Below are positions 7,911-16,565 of a DNA stretch of 64,000 bases, piece after piece. Numbering within the stretch: position 1 is the first letter of the stretch; each line of letters starts with the position of its first letter. Both the position numbers and the translations under genes were made by a program. The notes beneath the pieces are model-generated. The model was not told the DNA's origin. It saw nothing but the letters and a program-made list of their open reading frames with translations, and did no database searches. This DNA is from an uncultured Lachnospiraceae bacterium (lineage in GTDB: Bacteria > Bacillota > Clostridia > Lachnospirales > Lachnospiraceae), in contig CANDAG010000007.1 in assembly GCA_947382625.1 (NCBI GenBank), forward strand, positions 54,018 to 118,017, written 5' to 3'.

Positions 7911-9269
7911 ATGAAAAAAGTATTATGGATCTGCAATATCATGCTTCCTGCCATCGGGCAGGAACTGAAACTGCCTTACAGTAACCGGGAAGGATGGCTT
8001 TCCGGCATTTTTGAACGGGTGCAGAAATATGACGGGAATACCCCGGCGGCAGGAGAAGACCCGGGGGTTAAGCCGTTTACGCTTGGGATCTGCTTTCCCC
8101 TTGGAAAAGAGGTACTGGAGAAGGTGCCGGGAGAGAAGCTGGCAGAAGGGGTCAAAAGGCTTAAGGTACAGGGGGCGGACTGTTACGGCTTCGCAGAGGA
8201 TTTAGGGAGGCCGGAGCTTTATGAGGCAGGAATGGAAGAAAGCTTCCGAAGGATTTTTGAAGACTTCGGGCCGGATATGCTCCATATTTTCGGAACGGAA
8301 TTTCCCCACTGCCTGGCGGCAGTGAAGGCCTTTGGCAGACCGGAGAGAACACTGATCGGGATCCAGGGACTCTGCGGCGAGATTGCAAAGGTTTATATGG
8401 CCGGACTGCCGGAAAAGGTACAGGCTCAGGTGACCTTCCGGGATCTTCTGCGGAGGGATTCGATCCGGCAGCAGCAGAAGAAGTTTGTCCGCCGGGGAGA
8501 GCATGAGGCCAGGGCTCTTAGACTTTGCGGCAATATTACCGGGCGTACCCGGTTTGACCGGGAGGGAACGGCCAGGATCAATCCGGATGCCAGATATTTC
8601 CCTATGAATGAAACCATGCGCAGGGAATTTTATGAGGGAGAGTGGCAGCTTTCCGAATGTGAAGAGCACAGCATCTTTTTGGGGCAGGGAGATTATCCCC
8701 TAAAGGGGATGCACTTTGTGCTGAAGGCTATGGGACTTCTTTTGCCCGAATATCCGGATCTGAAGCTGTATGTGGCAGGAAACTGCGTGACGGCCCATGG
8801 AAGCCTGAAAGAGAAATTAAAGCTTCCGGCCTACGGAAAATATCTGCTGTCCCTGATGAAAGAATATGGCCTGGAGGATAAGGTGGTCATGCTGGGAAAG
8901 CTGGAGGCCTCTGAAATGAAGGATCGGTTTTTGAAAACCAGCGTGTTTGTATGTCCTTCGGTTCTGGAAAACTCTCCCAATACGGTGGGAGAGGCCATGC
9001 TCCTGGGAGTACCGGTGGCAGCCTCCGAAACCGGCGGCATACCGGATATGATAACAGACGGCAGGGACGGGCTCCTGTTTCCTGTGGGGGATGTGAAGGG
9101 GCTTGCCCGGGCCATAGGAGAGCTATGGGATAGAAGGAAGGGTGCCGACGGGCTGTGCCTGGCAGAGAGGCTTTCTGCAAAGGCCAGAAAAACCGCAGCA
9201 GAAACCCATGACGGAGAGCGGAATTACCAAAGGCTCGTGGAAATATACGAAGAAATTACAGGGGCATAA
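7911..9269 (+). CDS. family 4 glycosyltransferase
   Basis: Retaining GT-B transferase of 452 residues. The C-terminal GT4 domain is clear: GDYPLKGMHFVLKAMG, LYVAGN, then VLENSPNTVGEAMLLGVPV with the E-x7-E type catalytic and donor-binding motif, followed by ETGGIPDMI. The N-terminal acceptor domain begins VLWICNIMLPAIGQ. The ATG follows the preceding stop immediately (TAA-ATG), so translation is likely coupled. It should add a hexose or related sugar to the repeat unit from the cytoplasm. Confidence 0.88.
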   Translation: MKKVLWICNIMLPAIGQELKLPYSNREGWLSGIFERVQKYDGNTPAAGEDPGVKPFTLGICFPLGKEVLEKVPGEKLAEGVKRLKVQGADCYGFAEDLGRPELYEAGMEESFRRIFEDFGPDMLHIFGTEFPHCLAAVKAFGRPERTLIGIQGLCGEIAKVYMAGLPEKVQAQVTFRDLLRRDSIRQQQKKFVRRGEHEARALRLCGNITGRTRFDREGTARINPDARYFPMNETMRREFYEGEWQLSECEEHSIFLGQGDYPLKGMHFVLKAMGLLLPEYPDLKLYVAGNCVTAHGSLKEKLKLPAYGKYLLSLMKEYGLEDKVVMLGKLEASEMKDRFLKTSVFVCPSVLENSPNTVGEAMLLGVPVAASETGGIPDMITDGRDGLLFPVGDVKGLARAIGELWDRRKGADGLCLAERLSAKARKTAAETHDGERNYQRLVEIYEEITGA

Positions 9270-9271
9270 CC

Positions 9272-10465
9272 ATGACAGTCACATTTATATCCAACTATAT
9301 CAATCATCATCAGATCCCTTTTTCCAATGCCTGCTATGAGCTGCTTGGGGAGGAGTATCATTTTATCCAGACAGAGCCAATGGAGCAGGAGCGGCTTTCC
9401 ATGGGCTGGAGCAGTGCCGGAGAGGGGCTGCCTTATGTGAGCTGTCTGTATGAGGAGGAAGAGAAGTGCCGCAGGCTGATCCGGGACAGTGATGTGCTTC
9501 TGGCAGGCTGGAGCGGCCGGGAGGATCTGGTGGAGCAGCGTCTGGAGGAGGGGAAGCTTACCATACGCGTCAGCGAGCGGCTCTACAGGGAGGGGCAGTG
9601 GAAGGCTGTTTCACCCCGGGGACTTTATCATAAATATAAGGAGCATACAAGATTTCGGAAGGGACCGGCCTACCTTCTCTGTGCAGGAGCCTATGTACCT
9701 TCTGATTTTCATATCATCCATGCCTATCCGGGCAAAATGTTCAAGTGGGGATATTTTCCGGAAACCAGATATTATACGGAGGAGGAGCTTCTGCAGAAGA
9801 AGGGGGAAGGACGCCGGGTGGAGATCTGCTGGGCAGGCCGGTTTATTCCCCTAAAGCATCCGGAGTACATGATCCGTCTTGCCAAAAGGCTGAAGGCTCT
9901 GACGGCAGGCTTCCATATCCATATGGCAGGGGGCGGCGAGATGGAAAAGGAGCTGAAACGCCTTGCCGGGGAATATGGCGTGGAGGATGTGATCACCTTT
10001 TACGGCTTCATGACGCCGGAGAAGGTGCGGGAGGTTATGGAAAAAAGCCATATCTTTATCTTTACGAGCAATCATCTGGAGGGCTGGGGAGCCGTGGTGA
10101 ATGAGGCAATGAACAGCGGCTGCGCGGTGATCGCCAATGCACAGGCGGGGGCCGTGCCTTATTTGATCCGTCAGGGGGTAAACGGAATGGCTTATCCTGA
10201 TGGCAGTTATGAAAAAATGGCAGAGGCGGCGGAGTTCCTTTTGCAGCATCCCGCAGAGCGGGGAAGGATGGGACTTGAGGCTTACCGGACCATCACCGGT
10301 CTTTGGAATGCCGGACATGGGGCGAGAGCGCTTTTGCAGATGATAGAGGGATTAAAAGAGGGAAGGATAGAGCCTGCGGCGGAAGGCCCCTTAAGCCCTG
10401 CTCCGGTGATAAGGCCGGGAAAAATGTACGCGTGGATGGAGAAAGCAGGAGGAGGTAAAGCGTGA
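9272..10465 (+). CDS. family 4 glycosyltransferase
   Basis: Second GT-B fold transferase, 397 residues. The C-terminal half has ICWAGRFIPLKHPEYMIRLA, MAGGGEMEKELK and LEGWGAVVNEAMNSGCAV, the GT4 donor site with its two conserved glutamates. The N-terminal half (SNYINHHQIPFSNACYELL) matches acceptor domains of capsule enzymes. It starts 2 bases after the previous gene and overlaps the next by 4 bases, consistent with a single transcript. Confidence 0.88.
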   Translation: MTVTFISNYINHHQIPFSNACYELLGEEYHFIQTEPMEQERLSMGWSSAGEGLPYVSCLYEEEEKCRRLIRDSDVLLAGWSGREDLVEQRLEEGKLTIRVSERLYREGQWKAVSPRGLYHKYKEHTRFRKGPAYLLCAGAYVPSDFHIIHAYPGKMFKWGYFPETRYYTEEELLQKKGEGRRVEICWAGRFIPLKHPEYMIRLAKRLKALTAGFHIHMAGGGEMEKELKRLAGEYGVEDVITFYGFMTPEKVREVMEKSHIFIFTSNHLEGWGAVVNEAMNSGCAVIANAQAGAVPYLIRQGVNGMAYPDGSYEKMAEAAEFLLQHPAERGRMGLEAYRTITGLWNAGHGARALLQMIEGLKEGRIEPAAEGPLSPAPVIRPGKMYAWMEKAGGGKA

Positions 10466-11451
10466 GAGAGAAGGAATTGATCAGTGTCATAGTCCCTGTT
10501 TATAATGTGATGAAGTATCTGCCCAGGTGTGTGGCTTCCCTGCGCAGGCAGACCTGGAAGGATCTGGAGATCCTTCTGGTGGATGACGGATCTACCGACA
10601 ACAGTGGGGCTCTGGCGGAAAAGCTGGCTATGGAGGATCGGAGGATCCGGGTCTTTCACAAGGAGAACGGGGGAACCTCCTCCGCAAGGAATCTGGGGCT
10701 GTCGGAGGCTAAGGGTGAGTACATCGGATTTGTGGACAGCGATGACTATGTGGAGCCTCGGATGTATGAGCGGCTGATGAATACGGCGCTGGAGGAGAAG
10801 CTTTTGATGGTGCAGATCTCCAGGGATGAGATCGATGAGCATGGAAAACGTCTGCCGGATGTGTGTGTGCCGCCGAAGGAGCGGCAGTATCTCGAGAGCC
10901 GGCAGTTTATGCGTGAGCTTTTGCTGCACCGGGGAGACTGCTCCTTCTGCACCAAGCTGACCCATGCATCCCTCTTTGAGCAGGAAGGCTTTCCGGAGGG
11001 GGAGCTGAACGAGGATTTCTATCTGCTGGTGAAGCTTCTTCAAAGGGTGCCTGCGGTGGCGATCCTGCCGGAGCAGGACTATCATGTGTTCTACCGGTAC
11101 GGCAGCAACACCAGAACCAGGGATGAGGAGGAGTTTCCTCAGGTGTTTACGGATATTGTGAGGAACGCGGACAGGGTGCAGAAAATCGTGGAGGAAAGCT
11201 ATCCGGAGCTTTTGCCGGAGGCCATGCGGTTCGGGCTTTTTCAGCGTCTGGACTATATGCTGCATATCCCTGTCTCCCGGATGAATAAGGAAAATGAGTT
11301 TTACTGTCAGGTCAGGGATTACTTAAGGGCACACAGACAGGATGTGCTGGAGTCTCCTTATCTCACCGGAAAAAATAAAGAATACCTTCTGCTTCTTGGC
11401 ACAGCGCCAAAACTGGTGCGCAGGTTTCACAGGATGCTGAAAAGGATATAA
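10462..11451 (+). CDS. family 2 glycosyltransferase
   Basis: GT2 transferase of 329 residues with textbook motifs: ISVIVPVYNVMKYL, LVDDGSTDNSG, NGGTSSARNLGL and GFVDSDDYVEP. The GTG start overlaps the previous stop (GTGA) and is served by AGGAGGAGG 6-7 bases upstream inside the preceding gene, a clear sign of coupling. The C-terminal 150 residues are all-helical and probably bind the lipid-linked acceptor. Confidence 0.88.
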   Translation: MREKELISVIVPVYNVMKYLPRCVASLRRQTWKDLEILLVDDGSTDNSGALAEKLAMEDRRIRVFHKENGGTSSARNLGLSEAKGEYIGFVDSDDYVEPRMYERLMNTALEEKLLMVQISRDEIDEHGKRLPDVCVPPKERQYLESRQFMRELLLHRGDCSFCTKLTHASLFEQEGFPEGELNEDFYLLVKLLQRVPAVAILPEQDYHVFYRYGSNTRTRDEEEFPQVFTDIVRNADRVQKIVEESYPELLPEAMRFGLFQRLDYMLHIPVSRMNKENEFYCQVRDYLRAHRQDVLESPYLTGKNKEYLLLLGTAPKLVRRFHRMLKRI

Positions 11452-11472
11452 GGGAAACGGGGCAAAGGTGAA

Positions 11473-13116
11473 ATGAAAAGTCTTTTTAAGGAAAAAGAAA
11501 AACTGATCTTCCTGGCGGCAATGGGGCTGTTGCTTTTTTGTCAGCTTGGAGCGCTTTTTTATTATGGAAACCGGAAGGCGGGCTTCCATGAGGATGAGCT
11601 GTACACCTATTATTCCACCAACAAGACGGCGGGGCTTTTTGTAAACGACAGACAGTGGATGGAGCGGGACGATCTGCGCAATGATTTTGTGGTGTTGCCG
11701 GGAGAGAGGTTTCGTTATAACGTGGTGAAGCAGATGCAGTCCTGGGACGTACATCCGCCTCTGTATTATTATATTTTTCATACCGCCTGCTCATTGTTTC
11801 CGGGGGCGTTTGATAAATGGCTGGGGATCGGCGTGAATATGATCGCTTATGTGCTCTCCTATCTGCTTTTGGCTTATGGGGCCTATACGGCGGCTGCGGG
11901 GCAGGAGACACTCAAAAGAAAAGGAAGATGGCTGGCATTTTTTACCTGCCTGTTTTGGGGCTTTAGCGGCGCTGTGATCTCAGGCGTCATGTTTATCCGG
12001 ATGTATCAGTGGCTGACCCTGTTTGTGCTGCTGTGCATGGCCTTGCATCTGCGAGCCCTCAAAAAGAAGGATTTTGGTGTGCTGCATTTTTTGCTGCCTC
12101 TGGGGATCACGGTATTTTTGGGATTCTTAACCCAGTATTACTATATTATCTTTCATTTTTTCCTGGGAGCGGGTTTTTGCATTTATCTTCTGAAGAATAA
12201 AAAGATCAAGGCTTTATTTGCCTATGGAGCTGCCTGTGGGCTGGGATTTCTGGGGGCGGTCCTTTATTATCCGGCAAGTCTGTCCCATATTTTCAGAGGC
12301 TACCGGGGGACAGAGGCGGTCAGTGAGTTTAGCAATGCATCGAACACATGGGAGAGGCTACGGTTTTTTTATGGACTGTTTGATGATTTTGTAATGAACG
12401 GCACCTTAAGCGGTTGGCTTCTTGTGCTCTGCCTTCTGGCTGTGACCGCAGGTTATCTGCGTAAAAGAAAGAAAACGGGAGGATCTGTGGTAAGTCCTTC
12501 CATTCCTTTGATGCTGCTTGCCTGTCTGGGATATTTTTTTACGGTATCCAAGACAGCCCTGCTTCTCGGGGAAACCTCCAACCGATATCAGCTCCCGATC
12601 TATGGAATGGTGGTATTTTTATTGCTGTACGGGGTGTGGTCATTGGGAGAGGAGCTGACAGAGCGGTGGGCCGGAAAAAGGCTTTGGAAGGGGAGCCTGG
12701 GAAGAGAGCAGCTTATGGCGGCTGTTTTAGCGGTGGTGATCCTGATGACGGACGGTATGGGGCTGAAAAACGGCAGAGTCTTTTTCCTTTACCAGGAGGA
12801 AAAGGAGATCATGGAGTATGTACAGGCCCACCGGGATGAGCCTGTGGTGGTTTTTTACAATGAAGCATCCCCGGATAATATCTGGCGGCTTTCTGATGAG
12901 CTGATGGAATATCCCCGGGTATATCTTGCCAGTCAGGGGAACGAGGAGCCCCTTGGGGATGAGCGGATCCTGGAGAGCGAGAGCCTTCTGGTCTATGTGG
13001 CCGATCATGAGGACAGGGAAGCGTGCCTTGAGAGGCTGAGGGCAGAAAATGATAAATTGAGCTCCTGGCAGGTAGTGGGGGAGAAGGGGCTTTGGACGCT
13101 GTATGAGGTAAAATAG
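11473..13116 (+). CDS. GT39/ArnT-like membrane glycosyltransferase
   Basis: Polytopic protein of 547 residues with about eleven hydrophobic segments, a first extracytoplasmic loop containing FHEDELYTYY and a second containing DVHPPLYYYIFH. The acidic pair in loop 1 and the HPPLYY motif are marks of the C-type (GT39/ArnT/PMT) fold, which moves sugars from lipid-phosphate donors on the outer membrane face. The GtrB-type enzyme that opens the operon could make that lipid-phosphate donor; this pairing is inferred. It is the last gene of the operon. A soluble tail of about 100 residues follows the final helix. Confidence 0.75.
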   Translation: MKSLFKEKEKLIFLAAMGLLLFCQLGALFYYGNRKAGFHEDELYTYYSTNKTAGLFVNDRQWMERDDLRNDFVVLPGERFRYNVVKQMQSWDVHPPLYYYIFHTACSLFPGAFDKWLGIGVNMIAYVLSYLLLAYGAYTAAAGQETLKRKGRWLAFFTCLFWGFSGAVISGVMFIRMYQWLTLFVLLCMALHLRALKKKDFGVLHFLLPLGITVFLGFLTQYYYIIFHFFLGAGFCIYLLKNKKIKALFAYGAACGLGFLGAVLYYPASLSHIFRGYRGTEAVSEFSNASNTWERLRFFYGLFDDFVMNGTLSGWLLVLCLLAVTAGYLRKRKKTGGSVVSPSIPLMLLACLGYFFTVSKTALLLGETSNRYQLPIYGMVVFLLLYGVWSLGEELTERWAGKRLWKGSLGREQLMAAVLAVVILMTDGMGLKNGRVFFLYQEEKEIMEYVQAHRDEPVVVFYNEASPDNIWRLSDELMEYPRVYLASQGNEEPLGDERILESESLLVYVADHEDREACLERLRAENDKLSSWQVVGEKGLWTLYEVK

Positions 13117-13268
13117 CCGTAATATGCGCCCCGCAACCTGAAATATACACCCAAAAACCGAAACGCAACAGGAGATTGATGGAAGTTGACGCCGCGCAAC
13201 CATATAATGATTGCTATAAAAGCGTTGCAAAAGACGCAGAATGATATGGTTGAAATGGAGGAAAGAAA
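13117..13268. other. intergenic region before the XRE membrane regulator
   Basis: This stretch of 152 bases has no gene. It contains GCAAC (13195-13199) and GTTGC in inverted orientation around a TATAAT-like core, which could be an autoregulatory operator for the XRE gene. No strong terminator for the upstream operon is visible. Confidence 0.3.
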
Positions 13269-14183
13269 ATGAGTCTGGGAGAAAATTTACAGTATTTAAG
13301 AAAGCAGAAGGATATCACCCAGGAGCAGCTGGCAGAACAGCTGGAGGTTTCCAGGCAGTCGGTTTCCAAATGGGAGTCGGGGGCAAGTTATCCGGAGATG
13401 GAGAAGCTGCTTCAGATCAGCAGTATGTTCCACTGCAGTATGGACACTCTGCTGCAGGGGGATGTGAGTAAAGAGTTTGCAGAGGATAGCAGCGGTTATG
13501 ACAGAGTATATAACCAGTTCAGCAGATGGGTCACAGGAGGAGTCGGGCTGATCATTGCAGGAACCGGAGTGGCAGCCCTGCTGGAAGGGGCAGGGATAGA
13601 TGAGGGGATGTGCGGTGCGTTCTTTTTTGCCCTCCTTATCGTAGCGGTAATGATCCTGGTGGTGAACGGGATGCAGTACGATCATTTCGTGGAGAGAAAT
13701 CCCCATCTGGAGGACTTTTACACAGAGGAGGAGAAGGAGAGGGCGTACCGGAGATATACGGTGCGGATAGCAGCGGGAATAGGGATCATTCTGTTGGCGG
13801 TGCTTTTTGTTCTGGTGGCGGATGAAAGCCTGGGACGCCTGCTGGCCGGTACAGCCATGGCCGAAAAGGCAGATGATCTTCTGGGCGGCGGATTTCTGCT
13901 GGCGGTTGCCGCCGGCGTGTCCTTTCTGGTTTATGGCGGAATGCAGAAATCCAAATACAATATTGACGAATATAATAAGGAAGCGAGACCTTCTCCCGAG
14001 CAGAAAAAGCGTAAGGCGCTGGTAGGAAAGGTGTGCGCCTGTATTATGCTGGTGGCAACCATGGCGTATATGCTTTTGGGCTTTCTCTGGGATCTCTGGA
14101 TCCGGGCCTGGGTGGCCTTTGCAGTGGGAGGAATCCTGTGCGGGATCGCGGCAGTGGCGCTTTCCAGGGACGGGGAAGAATGA
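13269..14183 (+). CDS. XRE-family regulator with membrane-embedded C-terminus
   Basis: Residues 1-60 form a helix-turn-helix of the Cro/CI type (RKQKDITQEQLAEQLEVSRQ, then VSKWESG and YPEMEKLL), the common Firmicute form for small self-regulating repressors. The remaining 240 residues hold about six hydrophobic helices near 90-105, 115-135, 175-195, 210-230 and 255-300. Such proteins are thought to sense envelope state and move or change DNA binding accordingly. GGAGG precedes the ATG. It is monocistronic and lies between the exopolysaccharide operon and the sugar dehydratase, so it may control either. Confidence 0.8.
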   Translation: MSLGENLQYLRKQKDITQEQLAEQLEVSRQSVSKWESGASYPEMEKLLQISSMFHCSMDTLLQGDVSKEFAEDSSGYDRVYNQFSRWVTGGVGLIIAGTGVAALLEGAGIDEGMCGAFFFALLIVAVMILVVNGMQYDHFVERNPHLEDFYTEEEKERAYRRYTVRIAAGIGIILLAVLFVLVADESLGRLLAGTAMAEKADDLLGGGFLLAVAAGVSFLVYGGMQKSKYNIDEYNKEARPSPEQKKRKALVGKVCACIMLVATMAYMLLGFLWDLWIRAWVAFAVGGILCGIAAVALSRDGEE

Positions 14184-14317
14184 CAGCGGTTGGTGTTCAT
14201 GGGGAAAAAGTAACTGATATCCCACTGAATATAGGGCCGGAATAGAAAAAGGGTTTGCCGTCCCCTGAATTTCATGGTAAAATCTTTGGAAAGGCAAAAT
14301 TTTGTGGAGGCATTTTC

Positions 14318-15316
14318 ATGTTATTAGACAATAAAACAATTCTTATTACCGGGGGGACAGGCTCCTTCGGCAAGTGCTTTACCAAATATGTGTTTACTCA
14401 TTATAATCCAAAGAAGGTTATTATCTATTCCAGAGATGAATTCAAGCAGTTCAATATGCAGAATGAATTTAAGGAATATGCGGACAGGCTCCGTTTTTTC
14501 ATCGGGGATGTGAGGGATAAGGAGAGGCTTAAAAGAGCCTTTGAGGGTGTGGACTATGTGATCCATGCCGCTGCCTTAAAGCAGGTTCCCACCTGTGAAT
14601 ACAATCCCAACGAAGCGATCAGGACCAATATCCACGGAGCCCAGAATGTGATCGATGCGGCATTAGACTCCAATGTCAAAAAGGTGGTGGCCCTTTCCAC
14701 CGATAAGGCGGTGAATCCGGTAAATCTCTACGGGGGCACCAAGCTGGTTTCCGATAAGCTTTTCATTGCAGCCAACGCCTATGCGGGTACCAAGGACATT
14801 AATTTTTCCATTGTCCGTTACGGAAATGTGGCCGGAAGCAGGGGGTCCATTATTCCTGTGTTCCACAACATCATTAAGAACGGAGGCACAGAGCTTCCCA
14901 TTACCGATTACCGCATGACCCGCTTCTGGATCAGTCTCACCCAGGGAGTGGAGCTGGTGATCAAGGCGCTGGAGGAGGCTACCGGCGGGGAAACCTTTAT
15001 CAGCAAGATCCCGTCCTTTAAGGTAACGGATCTGGCAGAGGCCATGCTGCCCGGCTGTAAGATGCCGGAAATCGGGATACGGCCTGGAGAGAAGCTTCAT
15101 GAAATTATGGTGACAGTGGAGGATTCCCATACCACCTATGAGTATGACAAACATTTTATCGTGTATCCCCAGGTGACATGGAATGACAAGCAGCAGATCA
15201 ATACCAGCGGCTGCAAGGTGGAGGAAGGCTTTTCCTACAGCTCCGGCAACAACAAGGAGTGGCTCAGTGTGGAGGATATCAGGGAGCTGCTCAAAGAGGT
15301 GGATCTGGAGAAGTAA
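14318..15316 (+). CDS. pseB: UDP-N-acetylglucosamine 4,6-dehydratase, PseB/FlaA1-like
   Basis: Short-chain dehydrogenase-fold enzyme predicted to convert UDP-GlcNAc to a 4-keto-6-deoxy sugar with C5 inversion. LITGGTGSFGKCF is the NAD-binding loop; FFIGDVRD and HAAALKQVPTCEYNP follow; ALSTDKAVNPVNLYGGTK carries the Asp-Lys-Tyr catalytic set; RYGNVAGSRGS and IRPGEKLHE complete the FlaA1 pattern. 332 residues equals the usual soluble length, without the membrane part of CapD. ATG 14318 has GGAGG 7 bases upstream. The other pse genes (aminotransferase and so on) are not adjacent, so the product could instead be a bacillosamine or 6-deoxy-sugar precursor for the polysaccharide. Confidence 0.87.
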   Translation: MLLDNKTILITGGTGSFGKCFTKYVFTHYNPKKVIIYSRDEFKQFNMQNEFKEYADRLRFFIGDVRDKERLKRAFEGVDYVIHAAALKQVPTCEYNPNEAIRTNIHGAQNVIDAALDSNVKKVVALSTDKAVNPVNLYGGTKLVSDKLFIAANAYAGTKDINFSIVRYGNVAGSRGSIIPVFHNIIKNGGTELPITDYRMTRFWISLTQGVELVIKALEEATGGETFISKIPSFKVTDLAEAMLPGCKMPEIGIRPGEKLHEIMVTVEDSHTTYEYDKHFIVYPQVTWNDKQQINTSGCKVEEGFSYSSGNNKEWLSVEDIRELLKEVDLEK

Positions 15317-15354
15317 AGAATTAAAAAAAACTGCATATAATTTAAAAAGGTTAT

Positions 15355-15385
15355 AAGGTGCGTTGGGCTTCCAGTGCACCTTTTT
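15355..15385 (+). terminator. rho-independent terminator after the dehydratase gene
   Basis: AAGGTGC and GCACCTT form a 7-bp stem around a 14-base loop and are followed directly by a run of T residues. It ends the PseB-like transcript. Confidence 0.75.
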
Positions 15386-15515
15386 CTCGGCTTGTGGGGA
15401 ACTGCTGTTGTGTAAGGAGATGCCGGCAGAAAATGATTGCGTGTCCAATGATTTTCAGGTTCCCTATGAGAAAAGAAAGCTTTGGGCAGAAGCCCTGAAA
15501 GGAGTATGATTACAT

Positions 15516-16565
15516 ATGGACATTCAAGTAAAAGAAAATTTTCTTTTGCAGGCGGCGGCGCTTCACAGAACGAATCCCACGGTGGATGCCCATCTGGATC
15601 TGGCGGGAGAGGTTCTTTTGCGGCACCTTGCGGGAGAAAAGGAGGTAGTGCGCCGGCATTATCTTACGGATTTTCGGAAGGCAGGGATCCGGCTGGTGGT
15701 TTCCTCTGTTTTTGTGGAAACGGGAAATCTGGAGAGGGGATGGCAGAATGCCCTGGATCAGATCGCGGCTTTGAAGGAGGACATCAGGAACCTGGAGGAC
15801 GTGGCTCTCATAGAAAGTAAAGAGGATCTGGACCGGCTGCTGGAGGGGGATGGGATTGGAATCCTTCTTTATATGGAAGGACTGGACTGTATCGGCGAGG
15901 ATATCGATCGGCTGAATGAGTTGTTTGAACTGGGAGTGAGAGGCGCTTCCCTTACCTGGAGCAGACCTGATGCTCTGGCAACAGGGTGCTGCAAGGCAGC
16001 AGAGCATAAACAGATCCCCGGGCCGTTGACTCAGGCCGGGATAAGAGCGGTAAAGAGGCTGGAGGAGCTGTCCATGTTTCTTGATGTGAGCCATTTAAAT
16101 GATGAAGGGTTCGAGGATCTGTGCCGGGTGGCGGAGAGGAGCTTTATTGCCACCCATTCCGGAAGCAGGAGGATCTTTGACAGCTACCGGAATCTTACAG
16201 ACGAGCAGATGGGGTGTCTGGCGGCACAGGGCGGCATTATGGGAATGAACGGCTGTCAGTGCATTGCAGGCTCTCTTTTGGGAAACCACCTGGAAATGCT
16301 TTGCCGCCATATTGAGTATGAGACGGCAAAGCTGGGAGCGGATCACGTAGGTTATGGCTTTGACCTTTGCGATTCCTATGATCAGGCCAGCGCGGCGTTG
16401 AAGGGGCAGCCTCATATCACCAGGAACGATTGCCTCTTAAACCATGGTCAGGTACCTCTGGTAACGGCGGCCCTGCTTCAGAGAGGGATGGATGAGGAAA
16501 GCCTGAAAAAGATCATTGGCGGAAACTTTCTTGGCTACTTTGGAAGGATACTTCCGGACAGGTAA
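15516..16565 (+). CDS. membrane dipeptidase family M19 metallopeptidase
   Basis: Zinc dipeptidase of the renal-dipeptidase family, 349 residues. Metal ligands are visible: VDAHLDLAGEVL (HxD), the bridging Glu region YMEGLDCIG, and two His sites in SHLNDEGFEDL and ATHSGSRR; GYGFDLCDS corresponds to the C-terminal metal-site Asp. Likely substrates are dipeptides, including D-amino-acid containing ones from peptidoglycan. AGGAG lies 11 bases before the ATG. Its 3' end overlaps the convergent LysM-GH18 gene by 31 bases. Confidence 0.88.
   Translation: MDIQVKENFLLQAAALHRTNPTVDAHLDLAGEVLLRHLAGEKEVVRRHYLTDFRKAGIRLVVSSVFVETGNLERGWQNALDQIAALKEDIRNLEDVALIESKEDLDRLLEGDGIGILLYMEGLDCIGEDIDRLNELFELGVRGASLTWSRPDALATGCCKAAEHKQIPGPLTQAGIRAVKRLEELSMFLDVSHLNDEGFEDLCRVAERSFIATHSGSRRIFDSYRNLTDEQMGCLAAQGGIMGMNGCQCIAGSLLGNHLEMLCRHIEYETAKLGADHVGYGFDLCDSYDQASAALKGQPHITRNDCLLNHGQVPLVTAALLQRGMDEESLKKIIGGNFLGYFGRILPDR

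Noticed and set aside
10282-11265. 327-residue minus-strand frame opposite a family 2 glycosyltransferase
   Set aside because: No ribosome binding site and no recognisable domain; the plus-strand gene has all GT2 motifs.
14318-15316. CapD-type membrane dehydratase
   Set aside because: There are no N-terminal membrane helices and the length is 332, fitting soluble PseB/FlaA1.
15433-15498. 21-codon frame before the dipeptidase gene
   Set aside because: AAGGAG is 13 or more bases away and the peptide has no feature of a leader or toxin.
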